64,000 bases of DNA. Origin: Sutcliffiella horikoshii DSM 8719. GTDB taxonomy: Bacteria > Bacillota > Bacilli > Bacillales > Bacillaceae_I. Below the pieces are notes generated by a model. The model had not been told where the DNA came from and did no database searches. It worked only from the letters and a program-made list of their open reading frames with translations. Numbering within the stretch: position 1 is the stretch's first letter; the number at the start of each line of letters is the position of its first letter. Where the stretch lies: the NCBI GenBank assembly GCA_001648575.1, contig LQXN01000058.1:62001-126000 (forward strand), written 5' to 3'. The position numbers were made by a program, and so were the translations under genes. Below are positions 26,993 through 34,415 of the stretch, one piece after another.

Positions 26993-27220
26993 GGGGTTAT
27001 TGAGAGTTTTTTTAAACAATTTTTTGTGCACAATTGGGTTGTTTTTTATGTTCCGCCAAATACTGTCCAAACTTCATTAAATAGATGCCAACTGACAAAT
27101 TACGACACTTTCCGCTTTTCTATCACATGGAAGTCCCCACCCCCGAAAAATAGAAAAGAAACCCCGTCACGTCCCCAAGGTTCCCCTCCTATCCATCTTA
27201 CTCTTATGCAGCCCACACCG

Positions 27221-27535
27221 CTATTCCACCGTTACCGCCGTCCCATACGCAATGATCTCCGAAGCATTCGTCATCACGCTGGAGGTTTCCAGGCGCACAC
27301 AAATGATGGCGTTCGCCCCTTTGCTCTTTGCATCCTCCACCATTCTGCCGATAGCCTTTTGACGTGCTTCCTGCATCATTTCTGAGTATTCCTTAATTTC
27401 GCCGCCGACAATCGTCTTCAACCCAGCCAACAGATCTTTTCCGATATGCTTTGACTGCACCGTGCTCCCTTTTACAAATCCCTTCAACTCCGCTACCTTC
27501 TTGCCTGGTACCGATTCAGTAGTCACTATAATCAT
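27221..27535 (-). CDS. YbjQ/UPF0145-family protein
   Basis: A 104-residue protein of the YbjQ (DUF74) family, which forms pentamers and has been called a putative heavy-metal-binding domain. Motifs are IIVTTESVPGKKV, GFVKGSTVQSKHIGKD, EARQKAIGRMVEDAK and GANAIICVRLET. ATG 27535 is chosen because GGAGG lies eight bases upstream; an ATG nine bases earlier overlaps the SD. It overlaps the preceding small membrane protein gene by 20 bases, so the pair is co-translated. Confidence 0.9.
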   Translation of the reverse strand: MIIVTTESVPGKKVAELKGFVKGSTVQSKHIGKDLLAGLKTIVGGEIKEYSEMMQEARQKAIGRMVEDAKSKGANAIICVRLETSSVMTNASEIIAYGTAVTVE

Positions 27536-27722
27536 TTTTGTCATCCTCCTCTTTTTCCTTGGCCCGCTCTACAATCAGCACGATGAAAAGCGCGATGATG
27601 GCAAGCACGTAAAATATGTAAAATAATATGCCGAGCCAGATATTCACGACAAGCAGGGCAATACCGACCACTTGTCCAAGCACTGCCACAAGCAATAAGA
27701 CTTTCTTCAGAGTTTCTATCAT
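27516..27722 (-). CDS. Small two-helix membrane protein
   Basis: A 68-residue protein with helices at about 8-26 and 30-51 and an acidic tail (KEKEEDDKNDYSDY). The start is ATG 27722 after a GGGGGGATC site; the longer open frame upstream has no credible site. Its end overlaps the YbjQ gene, a neighbourhood that suggests the YbjQ homologue acts near the membrane. No family assignment. Confidence 0.7.
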   Translation of the reverse strand: MIETLKKVLLLVAVLGQVVGIALLVVNIWLGILFYIFYVLAIIALFIVLIVERAKEKEEDDKNDYSDY

Positions 27723-27782
27723 CCCGATCCCCCCATCACTACTATTCACCACCTGAGATGAATTTCCTCCACACCTATGAAA

Positions 27783-27812
27783 GTATATTTTGCCACCGCA
27801 CAATTCATACAT
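27783..27812 (+). promoter_or_regulatory. Possible mother-cell (SigE-like) sporulation promoter
   Basis: GTATATT (27783-27789), 16 bases, CATACAT (27806-27812), ahead of the coat-protein gene. The -10 resembles SigE CATACA-T; the -35 match is loose. Confidence 0.35.
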
Positions 27813-27871
27813 GAATGGGACAAATTTGCTCATCTTAAAAAGGAATGTCATTTTAAGGAGAGATGCAAACC

Positions 27872-28522
27872 ATGCAAAATCAATCTACCCCACAAGGGCA
27901 AAATGGGACGATGCCACCAACGATGAACATGAACACACCAGGCACTCAAGCGCCGAATACAAACCATGGCGGGCATGAAATGTTCGATGCCCATGAAGTG
28001 ATTGCGGGCATCATCAGTATGCTTGACCAATACCAGATGTACGAACAGCATATTCAGGACCCTGCACTAAAAGATATCCTGATGCACCAGACAACCTTTG
28101 TCACCCAGATGTACAACACCATCGTGGAAAGCTTTCAAACCGGTCAGAAGCCATCCGTCTCCACCCAAGTTTATAATATGACCCAAACACATGATGTGGT
28201 TTACGGCCTCTCACCATCACAACCTAAAAAGCCGAATCAATCTGTCAATGAACTTTCCGACAAAGGGCTTTCTGCATATATGCTAGGTCAAACTAAGGGC
28301 CTTGCGACTCTGCTTGCCATGACTGCGCTTGAAATGACCAACCCAGTCCTCCGCCGCGTTATAGCTGACAGTGTTCCGAACTTCATTGAAATGAGCTACG
28401 AGATTTTCCTTTATCAAAATAAACATGGCTACTACCAAGTGCCACAACTTGCGATGCAGGATATGACTGCCATGCTGCAAAGTTATACAACCACTCCAAG
28501 TCAAGGAAATATGCCTCATTAA
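27872..28522 (+). CDS. CotF-family spore coat protein
   Basis: A 216-residue protein. The low-complexity N-terminal 30-35 residues are rich in Gln, Asn, Thr, Pro and Met. A helical CotF domain follows, with FDAHEVIAGIISMLDQYQMYEQHIQDP, HQTTFVTQMYNTIVE and ALEMTNPVLRRVIADSVPNFIEMSYEIF. It ends with Tyr and Gln-rich residues (HGYYQVPQLAMQDM) typical of coat proteins. It is probably made in the mother cell and deposited on the spore. Two in-frame ATGs exist (27863 and 27872); the second is at a better distance from AAGGAG. Single gene followed by a terminator. Confidence 0.9.
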   Translation: MQNQSTPQGQNGTMPPTMNMNTPGTQAPNTNHGGHEMFDAHEVIAGIISMLDQYQMYEQHIQDPALKDILMHQTTFVTQMYNTIVESFQTGQKPSVSTQVYNMTQTHDVVYGLSPSQPKKPNQSVNELSDKGLSAYMLGQTKGLATLLAMTALEMTNPVLRRVIADSVPNFIEMSYEIFLYQNKHGYYQVPQLAMQDMTAMLQSYTTTPSQGNMPH

Positions 28523-28527
28523 TAAAC

Positions 28528-28566
28528 GAAGAAGCCATGGAAGAAACACTTCTCCGGCTTCTTTTC
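28528..28566. terminator. Bidirectional terminator
   Basis: GAAGAAGCC pairs with GGCTTCTT around 28528-28563, with a T-rich tail. It sits between the convergent coat protein and CtaG genes. Confidence 0.8.
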
Positions 28567-28582
28567 TTGTTTCATTTTATGC

Positions 28583-29395
28583 CTACCCTTCTAGCACTGC
28601 CCCTCTAATTGCTTTAGGCCGTGTAGCCTTATACCAATGAAGGCAGAGGATGAAGAGGATGACAGCGTCGATGATATCACCGCCATAATACATGATCATC
28701 GCTCCGCTTTGCGCTTGTTCCATCGGTACCCCCATTGGAGGTCGGGAATAGATGAATTTCGATAAGATACCATGTCCTGCAAGTGCCAGAACGAAAATGA
28801 TGGCCCGGTAAAGATAGCTTCTCCTATGCGCTGTCGGATCTATATAAATCAAGGAAATAGTGAATAAATATCCTGCCAGGAACACATGAAGATGCACTAA
28901 AAGATAAAGCCATACATTCTGATGCATGGCTTCATACAACGGGGTTGTATATAAAAGCCATAATCCTCCGATATTCAAAACAGTGGCAACAATAGGGTCT
29001 GTAACCACCGAGATAGGCTTACTTTTTAACAACCCTGACAACTTCCTGGAGGCGTTGACGTTCAGCGTCCTCATTAGAAGCGTCATAGGTGCCGCCAACG
29101 CGAGCAATAGCGGCGCCAACATCCCTAATAAAAGGTGTGCATACATATGATAGGAAAAATCCATATGCGCCATTTCTGCTAACGGACCTGCCAATGCGCT
29201 AACCGCACAGATTGTTCCGCCAATAAACAGCAAAGTCCTCCTGAAAGTCCATCTGGTATATGCTCGATTGGATAGTTTCACTGCCACAAGATATAAAATA
29301 AGGGCCAATATAAAAGGAACCACCAGAAGCTGACTAGTCCAATCACCCATTACTGCTTGATGGTGGCCATGATGGATATGAGTGAGCATGCTCAT
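28583..29395 (-). CDS. ctaG: CtaG-type cytochrome oxidase assembly protein (caa3_CtaG family)
   Basis: A 270-residue integral membrane protein with seven helices and a His-rich N-terminus (HIHHGHH). Family signatures include HMYAHLLLGMLAPLLLALAAP, LVHLHVFLAGYLF and HGILSKFIYSRPPMG, with conserved His in helices suited to copper or heme handling. In Bacillus CtaG is needed for assembly of the caa3 oxidase; here the ba3 oxidase operon lies 4 kb downstream. It overlaps the DUF2243 gene by four bases. Confidence 0.9.
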   Translation of the reverse strand: MSMLTHIHHGHHQAVMGDWTSQLLVVPFILALILYLVAVKLSNRAYTRWTFRRTLLFIGGTICAVSALAGPLAEMAHMDFSYHMYAHLLLGMLAPLLLALAAPMTLLMRTLNVNASRKLSGLLKSKPISVVTDPIVATVLNIGGLWLLYTTPLYEAMHQNVWLYLLVHLHVFLAGYLFTISLIYIDPTAHRRSYLYRAIIFVLALAGHGILSKFIYSRPPMGVPMEQAQSGAMIMYYGGDIIDAVILFILCLHWYKATRPKAIRGAVLEG

Positions 29396-29874
29396 GAAGA
29401 AACCCCTTGGGATTTCTGGCTATTATTCGTTTTTAGAGTCAAAATCACACCCACTATGATCATGGCGGCAGCAATCACATTCCAGATCACATCATAGACT
29501 ATGACATTTTCCACATACCGGATCTGATGAATTCGCATGATTTTGTGCTGAATGATCCCATCATATAATTGAAAGACTCCTCCCCCTAAAAATATCCCGC
29601 CGATCCACCTTTTGAGTACAAGAGCATTCCTTCTCCGTAAATCTGCAAATAGAAACAAGCCGCCAATCGTGGCAAACCAGCTGAATGCATGAAATAAACC
29701 ATCAGATACCAAGCCGATATTCGTAGTCGCCTTGTCATAGAAATGATGCCAGTGCAACAACTGGTGAAAAACCGTTTCATCTATAAAAGCCACCAGACCT
29801 AACCCAAAAAGAATCCCCGACCACAAATTTCGTTTGCTGTAATTGGATGCAGCCATTTTCACGTCATTGCTCAA
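29392..29874 (-). CDS. DUF2243 membrane protein
   Basis: A 160-residue protein with four membrane helices and conserved motifs of DUF2243: GLVAFIDETVFHQLLHWHHFYD, SDGLFHAFSW and LGGGVFQLYDGIIQHKIMRIHQIRY. The His clusters suggest metal or heme interaction. It is very often the neighbour of CtaG-like proteins and is translationally coupled to it here. Molecular function is not known. Confidence 0.88.
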   Translation of the reverse strand: MSNDVKMAASNYSKRNLWSGILFGLGLVAFIDETVFHQLLHWHHFYDKATTNIGLVSDGLFHAFSWFATIGGLFLFADLRRRNALVLKRWIGGIFLGGGVFQLYDGIIQHKIMRIHQIRYVENVIVYDVIWNVIAAAMIIVGVILTLKTNNSQKSQGVSS

Positions 29875-29973
29875 CTCCCTTTTGAAGATTTACTTTACTT
29901 CATAATTTCCCTAATAAGGAGCTTGTAATCAATTTATTTTTCTATTTACTTATTAGGAATATAGTGGTATTTT

Positions 29974-30007
29974 TATATCATAATGATATATATCAAAAAG
30001 ATATATA
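29974..30007. promoter_or_regulatory. AT-rich double palindrome, probable PadR operator
   Basis: TATATCAT-A-ATGATATA (29974-29990), overlapping ATATATC-AAAAA-GATATAT just downstream. Position directly upstream of the PadR ribosome binding site suggests autorepression. Confidence 0.6.
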
Positions 30008-30027
30008 TATATAAGGAGCCATTCATC

Positions 30028-30579
30028 ATGTCAAAAGAAAACACCCAATTTGCGATACTTGGTCTTCTGACCATAGGCTGTCAAACCGGCTACTCCATCA
30101 AGCAGACGATGGATGGTAGCTTGAATCACTTTTGGAAAATCAGCTATGGGCAGATTTACCCGACGTTAAAAAACTTGGTGGACAGTGGCTATGCATCCGT
30201 CCAAGACACTTCTCAGGAAGGCAAACCCGACAAAAAAGAATACCACATCACCGCAAAAGGAAAAGCCGCTTTAAAAGAATGGCTTCAAGACCCCATCTTA
30301 GATCTTGCCACTGATAAAAATGAGCTGCTACTTAAGCTTTTTTTCTCCAGACACCAAGATTCAGCCCAAACAATGGAACTGTTGGATTCCTACAAAGAAA
30401 AACTGACCATCCGTCATGGAACTTTTCAGGCAATCAGCAATAGAATCAATGAAAATTGTACTCAAGATGCAGATGCCCCATTCTGGCTCATGACATTGGA
30501 CTATGGATTATGTACCACCAAAGCCGCCATCGACTGGTGCGAAAAAACGAAAATAAAATTGCAATCAAAGGAGAGATAA
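30028..30579 (+). CDS. PadR-family transcriptional regulator (long form)
   Basis: A 183-residue protein. The winged helix (about 1-85) has FAILGLLTIGCQTGYSIKQTM, YGQIYPTLKNLVDSGY and KKEYHITAKGKAALKEWL. A C-terminal helical Vir_act_alpha_C-like domain spans about 90-180. The start is ATG 30028 behind AAGGAGCC; the extended frame upstream runs through the operator. It is two bases ahead of the DUF4188 gene, which it probably controls. Confidence 0.9.
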   Translation: MSKENTQFAILGLLTIGCQTGYSIKQTMDGSLNHFWKISYGQIYPTLKNLVDSGYASVQDTSQEGKPDKKEYHITAKGKAALKEWLQDPILDLATDKNELLLKLFFSRHQDSAQTMELLDSYKEKLTIRHGTFQAISNRINENCTQDADAPFWLMTLDYGLCTTKAAIDWCEKTKIKLQSKER

Positions 30580-30581
30580 GT

Positions 30582-31049
30582 ATGAGTGTCGAAATTTTCC
30601 CAGGTCGCTATACCGTGGAAAACCAAGAGGATATTGTGGTGTTTACGATTGGAATGCGCATCAACAAATGGTGGGCCATTCATAAATGGTTCCCAGTCTT
30701 TAAGGCCATGCCGCCGATGATAAGGGAATTATACATGAACAAAGACCTTGGATGCCTGTCCATGGAACATTTCTTCAGCCTCCGTACCACCTTCCTGCTT
30801 CAATACTGGCGTTCAGAAGAGGATCTTATGGCATACGCTAAAGGGCAGAAACACCTGAAAGCATGGAATGAATTTAATAAAAAAGTCGGCAATAACGATG
30901 CTGTGGGGATCTACCATGAGACCTTCCTGGTAAAAAAGGGGAACTACGAATCCCTTTACGGGAATATGCCGAAGTTCGGGTTGGGGAAGGTATTTGGGAT
31001 CACTAAGATCACGAAGGCGAAAAATAGTTTTAAGAAGAGAATTTCCTAA
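30582..31049 (+). CDS. DUF4188 protein
   Basis: A 155-residue protein of the DUF4188 family, with a ferredoxin-like barrel related to antibiotic monooxygenases and EthD-like proteins. Visible motifs are FPGRYTVENQEDIVVFTIGM, FFSLRTTFLLQYWRSEEDLM and HLKAWNEFNKKVG, with the late VGIYHETFLV strand. The start is ATG 30582 behind AAAGGAGAGATA. In the same operon as PadR, as seen for many Bacillus homologues. Enzymatic substrate unknown. Confidence 0.82.
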   Translation: MSVEIFPGRYTVENQEDIVVFTIGMRINKWWAIHKWFPVFKAMPPMIRELYMNKDLGCLSMEHFFSLRTTFLLQYWRSEEDLMAYAKGQKHLKAWNEFNKKVGNNDAVGIYHETFLVKKGNYESLYGNMPKFGLGKVFGITKITKAKNSFKKRIS

Positions 31050-31121
31050 AATAGACTTCCGAATATAAATCACATCATCTTGGCAATATATATGAGAAAT
31101 TACTTGGAAGGTGATGTGAAT

Positions 31122-31979
31122 ATGTATTTTTATAAAGAAGACTTAATCAATATGATCGTACCAGATAAACCAGACCCTCATGCCGCAAAGGTGCTACAAG
31201 AAGCTCTTGGGGGCCAATTCGGGGAAATGAGAACGATGATGCAATTCTCATTTCAAAGTGCCAATTTCAGGGGGAAAGCAAAGCAATACCGTGATTTGAT
31301 TAGAGGAGTATTCCTTGAAGAGCTCAGTCATGTTGAACTCGTCCAATCGACCATCAACCAACTTTTAAATGAGTCCGGTGGAGATCAACCGGGGAACCAA
31401 GCTTCTGATGGCGCTCCATTAGATGATGTCATCCAGGCTGGCGCAAACCCCCACCATTATATTATGGGTGCTAAATCTTCCCTGCCGGTAGATGCAGGGG
31501 GCAATCCTTGGAACGGTTCATGGGTATACGACCACGGCAACCTAGTGGCAAACCTGCTTAACAATGTCGTGCTAGAATCCACTGGCGTGCTGCAGAAATC
31601 CAGAATTTACGAAATGAGCAGCAATAAAACGCTTAGGGAAACAATCGCATTCTTGATTGTACGGGACAATGCCCATCAAAATGCATTCGCCAAAGCATTA
31701 GAAACTCTTGGCGTTGATTGGGGCAAAATTTTCCCTATTCCAAATTATGATATCAACAAATACCCGGAATGCCGTAAATACGTGGAGATGGGCTTCCATA
31801 ATGCCCAATTCAACTTCCGCCTAGATGCAACGCGGATCGGAGAAATCTTTCAAGGTACAACACCAAGCAGAAATGGCGGAGAGCTGGCAATCATAGACCC
31901 GCCACAAGGACATCCGGTTCCTGAAATGCCTGATATGCCAAATGAACATGCACCAGGCCTTTTTGATCTCAATAATTGA
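31122..31979 (+). CDS. Manganese-containing catalase
   Basis: A 285-residue non-heme catalase that disproportionates hydrogen peroxide at a dimanganese site. The ferritin-like bundle carries the ligand patterns EELSH (Glu and His), LEST (Glu) and DNAHQNAF (His). The sequence ends in PEMPDMPNEHAPGLFDL. The size fits YdbD/CotJC-like Bacillus enzymes. The start is ATG 31122 behind GGAAGGTGAT; the preceding in-frame ATG codons lack a site. A second, unrelated catalase (katG) lies 11 kb downstream. Confidence 0.92.
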   Translation: MYFYKEDLINMIVPDKPDPHAAKVLQEALGGQFGEMRTMMQFSFQSANFRGKAKQYRDLIRGVFLEELSHVELVQSTINQLLNESGGDQPGNQASDGAPLDDVIQAGANPHHYIMGAKSSLPVDAGGNPWNGSWVYDHGNLVANLLNNVVLESTGVLQKSRIYEMSSNKTLRETIAFLIVRDNAHQNAFAKALETLGVDWGKIFPIPNYDINKYPECRKYVEMGFHNAQFNFRLDATRIGEIFQGTTPSRNGGELAIIDPPQGHPVPEMPDMPNEHAPGLFDLNN

Positions 31980-32003
31980 TTAATTGCAATGGATTGCAAT
32001 GCT

Positions 32004-32031
32004 GCGACCAGGTTAACTCTTGGTCGCTTTT
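32004..32031 (+). terminator. Terminator of the manganese catalase gene
   Basis: Stem GCGACCA (32004-32010) / TGGTCGC (32021-32027) followed by TTTT. Confidence 0.88.
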
Positions 32032-32059
32032 ATAATTTCAAAAGTACATATCTTGAAAA

Positions 32060-32220
32060 GTTCGTGCCAAAATTAGGCAAGTTGGTACCAACTTTCATCG
32101 TGGTGCCAAAACATCAGAGTTGGTGCCGGAATGCACCGAGTTCGTGCCAAAACGCACCGAGTTGGTGCCAAAACCACCTGAGTTCGTGCCAAAACCACCT
32201 GAGTTGATGCCGGAATCAAT
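32060..32220. repeat. Tandem array of about eight 21-bp units with core GTTSGTGCC
   Basis: Fills the 339-bp convergent gap between the manganese catalase and DUF2935 genes. GTTCGTGCC or GTTGGTGCC cores start at 32060, 32081, 32099, 32119, 32140, 32161, 32182 and 32203. The last five step by exactly 21 bases. The second half of each unit (AAAACCACCTGA and variants) is less conserved, and the final two units before 32203 are nearly identical. Translation in one frame gives a heptad EFVPKPP-like peptide, but no initiation signal supports coding. Confidence 0.93.
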
Positions 32221-32318
32221 TTTCCCAGCTGTCAAGAAGACGTTGTTAATAAACTTACAGAAAGCCAACCATATCCTAAGCGAGTCCCGTTGGCCTTCTG
32301 AATTTTTTCTCATATCTA

Positions 32319-33140
32319 TCATCTCAAGGCAGGCTTTGTCAGCTTACATGCTGGATAGCTGATGGACGGTGCGTAATAGGATAATTTCCTCAAAAAATAG
32401 CAGGACTCCGGGAAGTGATGTTCGAGGAATCGCAGGGTGCTTTGATTAATGAGTTCATCATTTAAGTATAGGTCCAGCACTTCGGCTACCAGATTATTAA
32501 ATTTTACTACTTCCACCGATACTTCCTTTGCAAATCTCATCTGTGCGGGGAATCCGGGTTCCGCGAAATGAAGATAGCCTTCCATCATGTCATTTTTCAC
32601 AATGAACTGCGAGAACTTTCCCCTCACATGATTGGCACGTTCGACAAGGGCGAATTCCACTCCATCCAGCAGTCTCAACAAAAGGGCGGCGTGGCCCATC
32701 TGATCATCCAGCCACATGCTTAATAATTCCACAAGCGATAACTCCGGGTAGTCCCGCCCTAGCACATAACTCTCCAATATTCTCAAATACTCCCTATTCT
32801 CCAGGAGTGTTCCATTCAAATAGGTCGGTGAAAGGTTCAAGTTCACCTTGTTGAATAACCTTAAATTCAGGAGATTTCCTTCAAACAAGTAATACTTGTA
32901 AGCCACCTCGTTTGCCATTTCTGAGAGCCGGATCATCGGCCTGGAATCTACAGGTGCATCTCTAGGAACCCTTTTTAGCTCCTGCTCTACTTTTCCAAAG
33001 GTCTCGATGAATGTTTCTGCCTGCTTGACCCATTTCTTTTCTTCTGGTGACAGGTAATCCCTTATGAAATAAGCATGGTCTTTTAAAATACCAAGCCAGA
33101 ATTCATGCTCTTCCCAAGGGGTGATCGGTTCATAGCTCAT
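32319..33140 (-). CDS. DUF2935 protein
   Basis: A 273-residue all-helical protein with the DUF2935 hallmark WEEHEFWLGILKDHAYFIRDYL at the N-terminus and a repeat of the same type of bundle (SMWLDDQMGHAALLLRLLDG) in the second half. Conserved His and Glu in both halves (EEHEFW, DDQMGHA) resemble a di-metal four-helix bundle, but binding is not demonstrated. The start at 33140 has AAAAGGAGGGGG. Single gene. Function of the family unknown. Confidence 0.85.
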   Translation of the reverse strand: MSYEPITPWEEHEFWLGILKDHAYFIRDYLSPEEKKWVKQAETFIETFGKVEQELKRVPRDAPVDSRPMIRLSEMANEVAYKYYLFEGNLLNLRLFNKVNLNLSPTYLNGTLLENREYLRILESYVLGRDYPELSLVELLSMWLDDQMGHAALLLRLLDGVEFALVERANHVRGKFSQFIVKNDMMEGYLHFAEPGFPAQMRFAKEVSVEVVKFNNLVAEVLDLYLNDELINQSTLRFLEHHFPESCYFLRKLSYYAPSISYPACKLTKPALR

Positions 33141-33370
33141 GTTGTCCCCCTCCTTTTTATCAATCTATTTGTTAAAAAGGGTTTTCATGCAAAATAAAAG
33201 CAAGCCTTTTCTATTTGAGCATTTGCCATTCTCGACCTTGCTCTCTTGTTAACAAAATGTTCACCTTTTCCCATAAGATGTGTGACTTTTATCACACCTT
33301 TAAATTCTCCCGCCTTTTACAATGAAGGTGCATAAGAACTTATATAAAAATTGGAAAAGGAAGTGGCGAT

Positions 33371-33730
33371 ATGTTTTCTATTAAAAAATTTTTGGTGTGC
33401 TGTTTTGCACTTGTATTACTTTTAGGAGTCATGACTGGTTGTGGCTCTGATGAGGTTTCGGTGGAAGATGCGGAGGCAGAAGTGACGATTAAAAGTTCAA
33501 ACTGGGAGTTCGATCAGGCTGCTTATACAGTACCTGCCGGCAAACCAGTCGCTATCCACCATGAAAATGCAGAAGGCCATCACGGTATCACCATCAAGGG
33601 AACAGATGTGAAGATCCAAGGAGATGGCAGTGTTGTTGCAAACCTTAAGCCCGGAGAATATGAAATCATTTGTGACATCATGTGCGGGACCGGTCATGAT
33701 GAGATGGTTTCCAAGCTAGTAGTGGAATAG
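33371..33730 (+). CDS. Cupredoxin lipoprotein with a CuA-like motif
   Basis: A 119-residue protein. The lipoprotein signal ends at lipobox VMTGC (Cys about 24). A cupredoxin domain follows, with HHGITI and the C-terminal CDIMCGTGHDEM. The spacing C-x3-C-x3-H-x2-M plus an upstream His reproduces the binuclear CuA ligand set of oxidase subunit II, but the residue between the cysteines that is Glu in subunit II is Ile here. It is the first gene of the ba3 oxidase operon, so it may deliver copper or electrons to subunit II outside the membrane. Confidence 0.85.
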   Translation: MFSIKKFLVCCFALVLLLGVMTGCGSDEVSVEDAEAEVTIKSSNWEFDQAAYTVPAGKPVAIHHENAEGHHGITIKGTDVKIQGDGSVVANLKPGEYEIICDIMCGTGHDEMVSKLVVE

Positions 33731-33745
33731 GAAGGAGTGACAGGG

Positions 33746-33913
33746 ATGGCAAATGTACAATATGAACGTCCTGAAAAAAGCACCAAAAAAAATCTTCCTG
33801 TGAAAGAGGAGGAAGCTTCATTAAAAGGGACATTGATCGCTGTATTTATATTGGGGGCATTTATCGTCATTTCGTGGGTCAGCGTGTTCAGCTTATTAAT
33901 TTCGCGAAATTAG
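33746..33913 (+). CDS. Cytochrome c oxidase subunit IIa-like protein (ba3 type)
   Basis: A 55-residue gene between the cupredoxin and subunit II genes. A basic N-terminus (ERPEKSTKKN) is followed by an acidic stretch and one membrane helix (GTLIAVFILGAFIVISWVSVF). The start is ATG 33746 with GGAAGGAGTGACAGG upstream and the stop is TAG 33911. Short single-helix subunits at this position belong to ba3 oxidases (CoxIIa), where the helix fills the place of the missing first helix of subunit II. Confidence 0.82.
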   Translation: MANVQYERPEKSTKKNLPVKEEEASLKGTLIAVFILGAFIVISWVSVFSLLISRN

Positions 33914-33941
33914 TCAGGTCAGTAAAAGGGGGTACAAATAG

Positions 33942-34415
33942 ATGCATTTACACCGTTATGAAAAATACTGGTTGATTTTTGGGGTTGGGACATTGGTTGT
34001 TTTTTTATCGGTTATCGGATTTACCGCCTTTGCGCACGGACACCACCCACCAAGTCATATGGCCACCGTCGATGCAAAGAATGTAAGAGATTCCGCTCCG
34101 TTTGATGAGCCCGGATTGAAACAAATTGATGAAAATAACTATGAAGCTACCATCATTGCCATGACATTTGGCTATGAACCTAATAAAATTACCGTTCCAA
34201 AAGGATCCACCGTCAAATTTCAAGTGACGAGTCAGGATGTCGTGCACAGCTTCACCATCCCAAAAACAAACGTCAATATGATGATAACACCTGGCCACAT
34301 CAATCAATCGGAACATACTTTCAAAGAAACTGGATCGTACCTTGTCCTTTGCAATGAATATTGCGGGATTGGACATCAGCATATGCAAATGGAAATTGAG
34401 GTGACGGAAGAATGA
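33942..34415 (+). CDS. cbaB: ba3-type cytochrome c oxidase subunit II
   Basis: A 157-residue protein with a single membrane helix (about 10-31), unlike the two helices of caa3-type subunit II. A CuA domain follows with DVVHSFTIP and CNEYCGIGHQHM, carrying all CuA ligands including the Glu between the cysteines. It receives electrons from cytochrome c and passes them to subunit I. It overlaps the subunit I gene by four bases (ATGA). Confidence 0.95.
   Translation: MHLHRYEKYWLIFGVGTLVVFLSVIGFTAFAHGHHPPSHMATVDAKNVRDSAPFDEPGLKQIDENNYEATIIAMTFGYEPNKITVPKGSTVKFQVTSQDVVHSFTIPKTNVNMMITPGHINQSEHTFKETGSYLVLCNEYCGIGHQHMQMEIEVTEE

Noticed and set aside
32120-32362. Proline-rich peptide encoded by the GTGCC array
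   Set aside because: No start site; the open frame is a by-product of a 21-bp repeat.
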